A stretch of DNA of 64,000 bases from positions 231 through 64,230 of the forward strand of contig NZ_QWGL01000008.1 in the NCBI RefSeq assembly GCF_003435375.1, given 5' to 3'. Positions 52,246-60,572 of the stretch are shown here, piece after piece. This DNA comes from Clostridium sp. AM34-11AC. GTDB lineage: Bacteria; Bacillota; Clostridia; Lachnospirales; Lachnospiraceae. The notes under the pieces were generated by a model. It was not told the DNA's origin. It did not search any database and saw only the letters and a program-made list of their open reading frames with translations. Both the position numbers and the translations under genes were made by a program. How positions within the stretch are numbered: the stretch's first letter is position 1; the number at the start of each line of letters is the position of its first letter.

Positions 52246-54676
52246 ACTTATGAAGGAGGACCTGAAGCGGCGACTCTGGGCCATTGGTTTTTCGGTTCTG
52301 GCGCTGTTTTTTGCGATGCCGATGGCGGCAGCCATGGGGATCGGAGAGATCGGAAACCAGTACAAGCAATGGCTGATCTCCGGAACCGGATACGAGAATA
52401 TGGTGCCGGAGGCACTGCGTCAGACGAAGATCCTGCGGCTTGCCGGTGAGATCCTGGGTTTTGAAAATTATGCCCTCTTCATGGTGGTCGGAGCCGCGGC
52501 GATGATTCTCGGACTCACAGGATTTTTGTATCTCCACTCAAAGAAACAGATCGATTTTTACAACAGCCTCCCTGTGAAGAGGGAGATGCTGTTTACCGTG
52601 AAATTCTTTGACGGATTTCTGATCATCCTGGCCGCTTACCTGATCAATATGTTTGCGGCGTTTGGAGTTTTCTGCGGAAACGGGATCGCGGCGGGCGATC
52701 TTTTCAAGGTGATGTTTGCTTCCTTCGCGGTCAATATGATCGGATTTCTCCTGATCTATGTGGTGATGGTGATCGCGGTGCTTCTCACAGGGAATCTCTT
52801 TATCTCGATCCTCGGCGCAGGCGTCCTGTACGGATATTTGCCGGCGGTCTCCCTGCTGATCGAGGGCTTAAAATCCCTGTTCTTTGTGACACGGGGAAGA
52901 GAAGGCGATGTGTATTGGCTTGCAAAATACGGTTCCCCCATCGGCTATTTCACAAAACTGGCAGGCGCGGGGCTTGATGCGTTCCACTCAGACCAGTTTT
53001 ATGACGATATCGACTATGGATTTTCCAGGATCCAGATGGAGCTGCAGAGTACCGCTGACAGCGGCGCAGAGCTCTTAAAGCTTTGCGGGCTCGGGATCTT
53101 TGCGGCGGTGATCCTCACCGGGATCGCACTGGTCCTCTATAGGATCCGACCGTCGGAGGCGGCGGGAAAGGCCATGTCATTTAAGAAGACTCAGGCGCCG
53201 ATCAAGATTCTGCTTCTCATTCCGATGACCGTGACCACGACGGTATTCTTATGGAGCATCTACTACAGCGGCGTATGGGCAGCGGTCGGCTTTGTACTTG
53301 GACTTGTACTTACGAGCTGCCTCATCGAGATCATTTATCATTTTGATTTCACGAAGCTTTTTGCAAATCCGGTCCAGACGGTGATCGGAGGTGCCATAGC
53401 TATTCTGGTGGTGGGGGCCTTCTGGATGGACGTTTTTGGATATGATTCCTATATTCCGGACGAAAAGGACTTCGTATCCGCATCCATCGACCTGAACCTT
53501 GACAATGAGCCGGACTGCGGGCTTCCGTACCGGAGCGGTGATTCTTATAATTGGCGCTATATGAATTCAAGTGATTACGCGGACGCAAATATGAAGCTTA
53601 CCGATTACGCTGTAGTCCGTGCCTTTGCGGAAAAGGCGGTAGAGAACGCGAAGCAGCAGAGAAACCAGCAGATAAAAGGCGACGGCTCCTACAGCTACCG
53701 CGATGACGGCGGCTATATGATCTATGTTAAGGCAGGCTACCGGCAGAAAAACGGAAAGACGGTTTATCGTTCTTACCGGATCACCCGTTCCGTTCTTGGC
53801 AGTACCCTGGATGAGATCTATGCGACGAAGGAGTACAAGGACGGCACATATCCGGTGATGTCCTATCAGCCGGAGAATATCACGGGGATCTACTGGCTGT
53901 CAGACCGTGGTATCCTTGAAGTGAGTGCGGATGACACACTTCGCGCGGAGATCCTCGCGGCGTATCAGGAGGAATTGGCAGGGCTCACCATCAATGAGAG
54001 AGCCGTCGAGGTTCCGGTGGCAGCACTGAGATTTCTCACAAAGGCGGAGAATGAGTATCTCGGCGCGATCAGCAGCCAGAGAGGCTATACTTCCCAGGGA
54101 TTCCAGATGGAAGATATGCAGATAGTGAACTTTGTTCCGGTCTATCCGTCCTTTACAAAGACGATTGCCCTCTTAAAGCAGGCGGGCACGGATGTGACAG
54201 CGAAGCTCTCTGCGGATGATGTCACACAGGTAAAGATCCTGTATCCGACGGAGTATGAGAGTACTGCAGCCGGGGAGAATGCGGTCACAGGAGAGGACGT
54301 CCCGATCAGCGAAAAAAGCGGGGGAGTGACGGCAGAAACGGAATTGAAGGCTGTTTCTTATGGCGGTCAGAAGATGCTCACCATCGTAAATGACGGGTCG
54401 GAGGAGAACCGAAGGAAGATCGAGGAGATTCTTTTCGCCAGTGCGCCGGAGATCATGCTTGACAGAAACCGCCTCTGCACCTATGAGATGGGAATCGAGA
54501 TCGATGTGTCCATAAAACCCGACAGCGCCTTTTCCTTCGGAAATGGAACTGTGGATGAACGGGTCTACCGGATCATGGGAGATACGGTTCCGGAGTGTAT
54601 TGAGAAAGCGTTAAATTACAGTAAAATCAGTACAAAATATGTTAGAAAAGGCATCGGAGTGATGAAAAACGATTGA
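52220..54676 (+). CDS. Large ABC permease with extracytoplasmic domain
   Basis: 818 residues from ATG 52220, preceded by GGAGGTGGCAGG within the ATPase gene (26-bp overlap). Eight to nine helices lie in residues about 15-425. A long soluble C-terminal region (about 430-818) follows the last helix, with SYRDDGGYMIYVKAGYRQKNGKTVYRSYRITR and ISSQRGYTSQGFQ segments. The arrangement GntR-ATPase-large permease is that of YtrABC-type transporters tied to cell-envelope stress. The substrate is unknown. Confidence 0.85.
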   Translation: MTSRNLFFKLMKEDLKRRLWAIGFSVLALFFAMPMAAAMGIGEIGNQYKQWLISGTGYENMVPEALRQTKILRLAGEILGFENYALFMVVGAAAMILGLTGFLYLHSKKQIDFYNSLPVKREMLFTVKFFDGFLIILAAYLINMFAAFGVFCGNGIAAGDLFKVMFASFAVNMIGFLLIYVVMVIAVLLTGNLFISILGAGVLYGYLPAVSLLIEGLKSLFFVTRGREGDVYWLAKYGSPIGYFTKLAGAGLDAFHSDQFYDDIDYGFSRIQMELQSTADSGAELLKLCGLGIFAAVILTGIALVLYRIRPSEAAGKAMSFKKTQAPIKILLLIPMTVTTTVFLWSIYYSGVWAAVGFVLGLVLTSCLIEIIYHFDFTKLFANPVQTVIGGAIAILVVGAFWMDVFGYDSYIPDEKDFVSASIDLNLDNEPDCGLPYRSGDSYNWRYMNSSDYADANMKLTDYAVVRAFAEKAVENAKQQRNQQIKGDGSYSYRDDGGYMIYVKAGYRQKNGKTVYRSYRITRSVLGSTLDEIYATKEYKDGTYPVMSYQPENITGIYWLSDRGILEVSADDTLRAEILAAYQEELAGLTINERAVEVPVAALRFLTKAENEYLGAISSQRGYTSQGFQMEDMQIVNFVPVYPSFTKTIALLKQAGTDVTAKLSADDVTQVKILYPTEYESTAAGENAVTGEDVPISEKSGGVTAETELKAVSYGGQKMLTIVNDGSEENRRKIEEILFASAPEIMLDRNRLCTYEMGIEIDVSIKPDSAFSFGNGTVDERVYRIMGDTVPECIEKALNYSKISTKYVRKGIGVMKND

Positions 54677-54701
54677 TAGATCAACGAATATCATGTATAA
54701 T
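54673..54701 (+). promoter_or_regulatory. Promoter of the DUF368 gene
   Basis: TTGATA, 17-bp spacer with TG element, perfect TATAAT, overlapping the permease stop codon. Confidence 0.8.
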
Positions 54702-54724
54702 CGAACAAGTCTGAATAGGAGAGG

Positions 54725-54753
54725 AAAAACCTGGCAGGGAACTGCCGGGTTTT
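54725..54753 (+). terminator. Hairpin with T run in the DUF368 leader
   Basis: AAAACCTGGCA pairs with TGCCGGGTTTT. It may terminate the ABC operon, but it lies downstream of the DUF368 promoter and so could also attenuate that gene. Confidence 0.65.
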
Positions 54754-54800
54754 GCCGTTTCCTGAATCTGAAATATGGATAGAAAAATCGGAGGTTTATC

Positions 54801-55679
54801 ATGGAATTTTTTGGAAATATCATAAAGGGGATCATGATCGGCATCGCGAACATCATTCCGGGCGTTTCCGGAGGAACAATGGCGGTGTCTCTCGGTATCT
54901 ATGACCGGCTCATCGGTTCGATCTCCGGCCTGTTTCGGGAATTCAAAAAGAGTATCCTGTTTCTGATCCCGATCATTATCGGCGCCGGAATCGGCATTGT
55001 GGGTTTTACCTACGCCATCGAATACCTGCTCGATAAGCATACCTTCGTTACCTGTATGGCATTTGTGGGCCTGATCCTCGGTGGACTTCCGGCGATCTTT
55101 TCGTCCATGAGGGCAAAGGTATCTTCGGGCGGGGTCGGTGTGTTTGGAATCCTTGCCTTTGTGATCGCCTTTGCGATCTCCGGCGGCATGCCGCTTTTAA
55201 AGGAGAGCAAGGACGCCCTCACGGTGATTGCGGTGACTCCGGGAAATATGGTGATCTTATTTATCCTCGGTATTGTGGCTTCTGCCACAATGGTAATTCC
55301 GGGTGTTTCCGGCTCCATGATGCTGATGATCTTCGGCTATTATTACGCGATCATCAATACGATCAAGACATTCCTTGACAATCTCCGCGCCTTTGACCTT
55401 GCGGGCATGAAGGAGGGGATCCTGCTCCTGGCGCCGTTCGGGATCGGCGTGGTTTTGGGAATCGTTCTGATCGCAAAGCTGATCACGTTCCTCTTTGAAA
55501 AGTACGGCGTGCAGACATTCTGCGCGATCTTAGGCCTCGTGATCTCGTCCCCGATCGCAATCTTTATCAACACGGGACTTGTATCGAAGCTCGGCTCCCT
55601 GTCACTGTGGGAGATCTTATTTGGAATCGTCCTCATGGCTGCCGGGGCTTTCATTACGGTATTTGTGGGCGAGCGGTAA
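54801..55679 (+). CDS. DUF368 membrane protein, candidate undecaprenyl-phosphate translocase
   Basis: 292 residues, eight or more helices. The family signature appears twice: GIANIIPGVSGGTMAVSLGIYDRLIGSISG (about 12-41) and SATMVIPGVSGSMMLMIFGYYYAII (about 160-185), an internal repeat. DUF368 proteins (PopT group) have been linked to recycling undecaprenyl phosphate across the membrane for wall synthesis. CGGAGG precedes ATG. Own promoter and terminator. Confidence 0.9.
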   Translation: MEFFGNIIKGIMIGIANIIPGVSGGTMAVSLGIYDRLIGSISGLFREFKKSILFLIPIIIGAGIGIVGFTYAIEYLLDKHTFVTCMAFVGLILGGLPAIFSSMRAKVSSGGVGVFGILAFVIAFAISGGMPLLKESKDALTVIAVTPGNMVILFILGIVASATMVIPGVSGSMMLMIFGYYYAIINTIKTFLDNLRAFDLAGMKEGILLLAPFGIGVVLGIVLIAKLITFLFEKYGVQTFCAILGLVISSPIAIFINTGLVSKLGSLSLWEILFGIVLMAAGAFITVFVGER

Positions 55680-55681
55680 AT

Positions 55682-55743
55682 AAAAAAGACCGTCTGCGGG
55701 AAATGATAGGAAAGATATCCTATGCCCACAGACGGTCTTTTTA
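55682..55743. terminator. Bidirectional terminator
   Basis: AAAAAGACCGTCTG pairs with CAGACGGTCTTTTT, with an inner stem GATAGGA/TCCTAT-like; it closes the DUF368 gene and can close the convergent zinc-ribbon gene. Confidence 0.93.
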
Positions 55744-55796
55744 CTCGATTTATTAGTTCCGGTCCCACAGGACCGGTCCCGCCATTGCGAAATAGC

Positions 55797-56318
55797 TTAT
55801 TCCTGATCCTCTGTAACGTTCACAGTTGTCTCAGCAGCTTCGGTCTCAAACTTCTCATCCGGTACTGCCTCGCAGGTGCAGGTCTCAGCAGTCGTTTCTT
55901 CTCCGGCGGTTTCAGACGCTTCGGCTGTATCGACAACATCGATATCGTCGCCCTCCGGTTTTGCCTCCGCGATCTTTGCGCCGCACTTGCTGCAGAAAGC
56001 AGAGGTCTTTTCAATCTTTGCACCGCATTCCGGACAGTGGATAAATCCTTCTAAGGTGGAGAGCTTGTCCTGAAGCTCGTCGATGGTCTTTAAGCTTTCG
56101 CGGATCAGGGTGAATTCTGCAGTGTATGCCTCCTCATCTGCTTCATTTGCGGCTTCGAATACCTTTTTGCCGATCTGCGCATACTGGCGGTTCAGCGCCT
56201 CCTTCTCCCTTGAGAGCTGCGTCTTTAACTGGACCGTGTCAGAAAGCTCCTTTGTCTTCTGGGCAACCTGTTTCCCGGTTTCGGTGAGGCTGCGTTTCAT
56301 ATCTGTAAAAAATGCCAT
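55797..56318 (-). CDS. Zinc-ribbon protein with coiled coil
   Basis: 173 residues. A helical coiled-coil part (about 1-88, TDMKRSLTETGKQVAQKTKELSD to LQDKLSTLEG) precedes a zinc ribbon CPECGAKIEKTSAFCSKCGAKI (about 93-114) and an acidic Glu/Thr-rich tail with a CTC. No membrane segment. Function unknown; such proteins are common in Clostridia as cytosolic scaffolds. RBS AAAGGAG. Confidence 0.85.
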   Translation of the reverse strand: MAFFTDMKRSLTETGKQVAQKTKELSDTVQLKTQLSREKEALNRQYAQIGKKVFEAANEADEEAYTAEFTLIRESLKTIDELQDKLSTLEGFIHCPECGAKIEKTSAFCSKCGAKIAEAKPEGDDIDVVDTAEASETAGEETTAETCTCEAVPDEKFETEAAETTVNVTEDQE

Positions 56319-56384
56319 TGCAATAAACTCCTTTCGAAAGTGGATTGGTACGGCCGCCTTAAAAGGCGGCGATATATTGTCTCT

Positions 56385-56413
56385 ATTTTAATCTTTTTAG
56401 AAGAAAAAGTCAA
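56385..56413 (-). promoter_or_regulatory. Promoter of the zinc-ribbon gene
   Basis: TTGACT, 17-bp spacer, TAAAAT on the minus strand; the leader contains a perfect palindrome GCCGCCTT/AAGGCGGC at 56353-56370. Confidence 0.75.
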
Positions 56414-56540
56414 TTTCCAATGCCAGATTCATGAAGCGGCGGAAAAATCCAATGCCACCGCTGTATTGTACAGAATTTTCAGATCGGAAAATTCCTGCCC
56501 GCATACAGTAACCGCAGAACAATTATAGGACTTTAGTAGG

Positions 56541-56569
56541 TTGATGCGAAAGATAAAGTGTGCTATGAT
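56541..56569 (+). promoter_or_regulatory. Promoter of the sulfhydrylase gene
   Basis: TTGATG, 17-bp spacer with TGC, TATGAT. No SAM riboswitch or T-box is visible between it and the gene. Confidence 0.65.
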
Positions 56570-56635
56570 AGAAGCATTCAGCAGGTCTGCGCTTCCTGCG
56601 CAGTCCATATGTCAGACATAATGGAGGAAACGATC

Positions 56636-57916
56636 ATGGGAGAAAAGAGAAAACCGGCAACGATCTGTATCCAGAGCGGATGGAAACCAAAGAACGGAGA
56701 GCCGAGAGTTCTTCCGATTTATCAGAGCACAACTTTTAAATATGAGACGAGCGAGCAGATGGGAAGACTGTTCGATCTGGAGGAAGATGGCTATTTCTAT
56801 ACAAGACTTGCGAACCCGACGAATGATGCGGTAGCGGAAAAGATCTGTGAGCTGGAAGGCGGAGTGGCTGCGATGCTCACATCTTCCGGACAGGCGGCGA
56901 ACTACTATGCGGCTTTTAATATCTGCAATGCGGGTGACCATATTATCAGCGCAGCGACGATCTACGGCGGAACCTCCAACCTGTTTACAGTGACAATGAA
57001 AAAACAGGGGATTGATGTGACTCTGGTGGATCCGGACGCACCGGAGGAGGAGATCGAGAAGGCGTTCCGTCCGAATACAAAAATGGTATTCGGTGAGACG
57101 ATCGCGAACCCGGCTCTTGTCGTTCTCGATATTGAGAAATTTGCGCGGCTTGCCCACAGACATGGGGTGCCGCTTATCGTGGATAACACGTTTGCGACAC
57201 CGATCAACTGCCGGCCGTTCGAGTGGGGCGCGGATATCGTGACCCATTCTACCACAAAATATATGGACGGACATGCGATGACTGTCGGAGGCTGCATCGT
57301 TGACAGCGGAAACTTCGACTGGAATGCCCATGCGGATAAATTTCCGGGACTTACCACACCGGATGAATCCTATCATGGAATCGTGTATACCGAGCGCTTC
57401 GGTAAGAAAGCCTATATCACAAAGGCGACCGCGCAGCTTATGCGCGATCTCGGATCGATCCCGTCCCCGATGAACTCCTTCCTTTTAAATGTTGGTCTTG
57501 AGACCCTGCACCTGAGAATGCCGAAGCATTGCGAGAACGCCCAGAGGGTTGCGGAGTGGCTGCTTGCGAGAGAGGACGTGGCATGGGTCAATTATCCGGG
57601 CTTAAAGGAGAATAAGTACCATGCTCTGGCTGAAAAATATATGCCGGACGGAAGCTGCGGCGTGATCTCTTTTGGATTAAAGGGCGGAAGACGGGCGGCA
57701 GGAGAGTTCATGGACAAACTGAAATTCGTTGCCATCGTCACACATGTTGCCGATGCGAGAACCTGTATTCTCCATCCGGCAAGCCATACCCATCGCCAGC
57801 TTACCGATGAGCAGCTCGTGGAGGCGGGAGTTGATCCGTCCCTGATCCGGCTCAGCGTTGGAATTGAGGATGCGGATGACATTATTGAAGATTTAAGACA
57901 GGCACTGGAAGATTAA
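56636..57916 (+). CDS. O-acetylhomoserine sulfhydrylase family PLP enzyme
   Basis: 426 residues from ATG 56636, supported by ATGGAGGAAACG upstream and the family start TICIQSGWKPKNGEPRVLPIYQSTTF. Cys/Met metabolism PLP fold: SSGQAANYYA, the substrate region, VDNTFATPINCRPFEWGADIVTHSTTKYMDGH with the PLP Lys at about 210, and a C-terminal LHPASHTHRQLTDEQLVEAGV. It makes homocysteine (or methionine via thiols) from O-acetylhomoserine. The length and the DNTFATP sequence favour MetY, but cystathionine synthase relatives cannot be excluded. Confidence 0.92.
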   Translation: MGEKRKPATICIQSGWKPKNGEPRVLPIYQSTTFKYETSEQMGRLFDLEEDGYFYTRLANPTNDAVAEKICELEGGVAAMLTSSGQAANYYAAFNICNAGDHIISAATIYGGTSNLFTVTMKKQGIDVTLVDPDAPEEEIEKAFRPNTKMVFGETIANPALVVLDIEKFARLAHRHGVPLIVDNTFATPINCRPFEWGADIVTHSTTKYMDGHAMTVGGCIVDSGNFDWNAHADKFPGLTTPDESYHGIVYTERFGKKAYITKATAQLMRDLGSIPSPMNSFLLNVGLETLHLRMPKHCENAQRVAEWLLAREDVAWVNYPGLKENKYHALAEKYMPDGSCGVISFGLKGGRRAAGEFMDKLKFVAIVTHVADARTCILHPASHTHRQLTDEQLVEAGVDPSLIRLSVGIEDADDIIEDLRQALED

Positions 57917-58013
57917 ATGCTCCTGATGTGCAGGCTGTGTTGAGGACCAGATGACAAGAAGCCGCCGGGGAAACAGTCTCTGGAGGCCTAACAGAAGATA
58001 TGAGGCATAATTT

Positions 58014-59600
58014 ATGATCGAAATGGATGAAATGAAGGGAAGAGGAAAGCGTGGTCTTTTAAGAGTCGTATTCGGACGAACTATGTTCTTCCTGCTGTTT
58101 ATCGCGCTGCAGCTGGCGTTTTTCTTCTGGATCTATGTATGGCTGGATAACAAATATCAGGCCTGGGGATACGGTTCTTTCGCTTTGATCAGTGCGATCC
58201 TCACGATCCATATTCTGAACGAAAAGCAGAACGCCAGCTTTAAAATGGCGTGGCTGATCCCTGTCCTGTTGTTTCCGGTATTCGGAACCTTGTTCTACGT
58301 GTTTGTCCAGCTTCAGATGGAGACGAAGATCTTCGCCAAACGGATCGCCGAGGTTCAGAAGAGGACGGACCACTTTCTGGAGCAGGACACGGCTGTCTAT
58401 GAACGGCTTAGCCGCAGGAGCCGGAGAAATGCGAATCTCAGCCATTATATGAAGAAAAGCGGCGGCTATCCTACCTGGGACCGCACGAACTTCAAATATT
58501 TTCCGCTGGGAGATGAGTTCTATACGGATGTCCTTCAGGAGCTCCAAAAGGCCAGAAGATATATTTTTGTCGAATATTTCATTATTTCAAAAGGGATCCT
58601 GTGGGATTCGATCCTGAAGATCCTTGAGCAGAAGGCGAAAGAGGGCGTAGAGGTAAGAATCCTCTATGATGGCATGAACTCCTTTTCCAACCTGCCCCAC
58701 GACTATCCGAAGGAGCTGGAGGCAAAGGGAATCCGCTGCCGGATCTTCAATCCGATCCGCCCGGCGATCTCTACAAGCCAGAATAACCGTGATCACAGAA
58801 AGATCCTTGTGATCGATGGTCATACCGCCTACACCGGCGGCGTGAACCTCGCGGATGAGTATATCAACCGGAAAGTCCGGTTTGGCCACTGGAAAGACAA
58901 TGCGATCCGCCTGAAGGGAGAAGCCGTGAAGAACTTTACGGTGATGTTCCTCCAGATGTGGGATGTCTGCTCAAAAAAGCCGGATTCGGATTTTGATTAC
59001 AGCCCATATCTTGATACCGGGGATTATTTCCATTCTCCGGAGCTTGACATGGACGGATTTTCGATCCCGTTTTCTGACAGCCCGATCGACGGGGAAGCGG
59101 TGGGACACCAGCTTTATCTGGATATTATCTATCAGGCAAAGAAATATGTGTACATTATGACCCCTTATCTGGTGCTCGATGATGATATGATCACAGCCCT
59201 GACCTATGCGGCAAAGCGCGGGGTGGACACGGTCATCATCATGCCTCATATTCCCGATAAAAAGTCAGCGTTCATGCTGGCCCATTCTTACTATACGGAG
59301 CTGATAGAGGCGGGGGTAAAGATTTACGAGTACCTGCCGGGGTTTGTCCACTCAAAGACGTTTGTCAGCGATGGGGAGAAAGCTGTGGTTGGATCCGTCA
59401 ATATGGATTTCAGAAGCCAGTATCTGAATTTTGAGTGCGGGGTTTATATTTATGAGAATCCGGTGGTAGAGCAGATCAAAAAAGATTTTGATGAGACACT
59501 GCCGAAATGCGTGCGGATGACAAAAGAGAGCGTAGAGGCGCTTCCGGCACTGCATAAGTTCTGCGGAAAGGCGATGCGGCTGATCGCACCGTTGATGTAG
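58014..59600 (+). CDS. Cardiolipin synthase (phospholipase D family)
   Basis: 528 residues; ATG 58014 is used, but nearby ATGs at 58023 and 58032 are possible since no strong ribosome site marks the first. Two N-terminal helices (about 17-70). HKD motif 1: HRKILVIDGHTAYTGG (about 260); motif 2: HSKTFVSDGEKAVVGSVN (about 446). Condenses two phosphatidylglycerol molecules into cardiolipin at the membrane. Family clear; it resembles ClsA. Confidence 0.93.
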   Translation: MIEMDEMKGRGKRGLLRVVFGRTMFFLLFIALQLAFFFWIYVWLDNKYQAWGYGSFALISAILTIHILNEKQNASFKMAWLIPVLLFPVFGTLFYVFVQLQMETKIFAKRIAEVQKRTDHFLEQDTAVYERLSRRSRRNANLSHYMKKSGGYPTWDRTNFKYFPLGDEFYTDVLQELQKARRYIFVEYFIISKGILWDSILKILEQKAKEGVEVRILYDGMNSFSNLPHDYPKELEAKGIRCRIFNPIRPAISTSQNNRDHRKILVIDGHTAYTGGVNLADEYINRKVRFGHWKDNAIRLKGEAVKNFTVMFLQMWDVCSKKPDSDFDYSPYLDTGDYFHSPELDMDGFSIPFSDSPIDGEAVGHQLYLDIIYQAKKYVYIMTPYLVLDDDMITALTYAAKRGVDTVIIMPHIPDKKSAFMLAHSYYTELIEAGVKIYEYLPGFVHSKTFVSDGEKAVVGSVNMDFRSQYLNFECGVYIYENPVVEQIKKDFDETLPKCVRMTKESVEALPALHKFCGKAMRLIAPLM

Positions 59601-59666
59601 GGAGAACGCAGGAGAAAAACGGCCTTGCGGGGAAAGAACCGGATGGCATCATACAGAAAAAGAAAA

Positions 59667-59703
59667 GGAAGCGGGCAGAGGAGAATTTCCTCTACTCGCT
59701 TCC
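59667..59703 (-). terminator. Terminator of the 59692 gene
   Basis: GGAAGCG-AGAGGA pairs with TCCTCT-CGCTTCC on the minus strand, ending TTTTCTTTTT; it overlaps the last codons of the gene. Confidence 0.75.
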
Positions 59704-60258
59704 TTCCTTCTCGTTCAGCGGGTCGGCAGCGGCTGTGTTGATGGATGATTCTGCGCGTTCCCGTAAAGAGGTTGCGCCAATCTCCTTTTTGTAGGCTGCG
59801 ATCGCGTCCGCGATCCGTTCTTTGATGTACTGGTCTTTTTCTAATTTTCTTTCCTGCTCATCCGGATTATCCAGAATGGGTACGAAGAGAAACCTGCGGA
59901 CAGCGAAGAGGATCGCAACGGCAACACAGCCGATAAGAGCTTCTTTGATGGCAAGGTGGTCGATGACCATCTGTCTTGCCACGGAGAAGAGAAGGACTTC
60001 GACGATGGAGTCGATGTCATGGCGGCAGAACATTTTTAAAAGCTCTACGCCAATGACGAGATCGAAGCTTTTCTTCATGAAATCGGAAAGATCGAAGCCA
60101 TTGTCGAGATACAGGCTGTACAGGTTGTGGGGAACCGGCACAAAGGCGATCAGGATCGCGACGATCAGGATCAGGGCGCAGACAATCTCCAGATAGGAGG
60201 AGACTTTCATAAGGAATAGCTGCGCTCTCTGGATGCGGGGACTTGTGTAGTGCTTCAT
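59692..60258 (-). CDS. Small membrane protein, PsiE-like
   Basis: 188 residues with four hydrophobic segments (about 18-40, 60-78, 85-105, 108-125) and a charged helical C terminus (KLEKDQYIKERIADAIAAYKKEIG). The arrangement, with DIDSIVEVLLFSVARQMVIDH between helices, recalls the PsiE-type phosphate-starvation family, but the similarity is weak. GGGAGG precedes ATG. Function unknown. Confidence 0.65.
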   Translation of the reverse strand: MKHYTSPRIQRAQLFLMKVSSYLEIVCALILIVAILIAFVPVPHNLYSLYLDNGFDLSDFMKKSFDLVIGVELLKMFCRHDIDSIVEVLLFSVARQMVIDHLAIKEALIGCVAVAILFAVRRFLFVPILDNPDEQERKLEKDQYIKERIADAIAAYKKEIGATSLRERAESSINTAAADPLNEKEGSE

Positions 60259-60386
60259 GAGCTGGTACCTCCCGGGGTATAGAGAAGTCTTGGTGACTTA
60301 TGCAGAGGTGGACGGGTTGCTGCTTTGTCTTGAAACGTGCTGCAGGTGGTGGAAAACTACAGCAATATGGACAAATATTTAAAAAT

Positions 60387-60415
60387 ATTATACAGAAAAC
60401 CGGCAATATTATCAA
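60387..60415 (-). promoter_or_regulatory. Promoter of the PsiE-like gene
   Basis: TTGATA, 17-bp spacer, perfect TATAAT on the minus strand. Confidence 0.78.
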
Positions 60416-60490
60416 TTATGAATTGAAATTGTGTTAAATAAAATACAAAATCGCCCCGGATCCGTTCATACTTTTTTAATAGAAAAAATT

Positions 60491-60519
60491 TTGATTTTTT
60501 ATTACAAATATGTTACACT
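60491..60519 (+). promoter_or_regulatory. Promoter of the NlpC/P60 gene
   Basis: TTGATT, 17-bp spacer, TACACT. Confidence 0.65.
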
Positions 60520-60572
60520 ATTGTTCGTATGTATCGTACAGGAAGACGGAAAACAGTAATGGAGATAAACAC

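Noticed and set aside
56414..56635. Possible SAM riboswitch before the sulfhydrylase gene
   Set aside because: No terminator, no SAM-I core or long paired stems; only a promoter and a short palindrome are visible.
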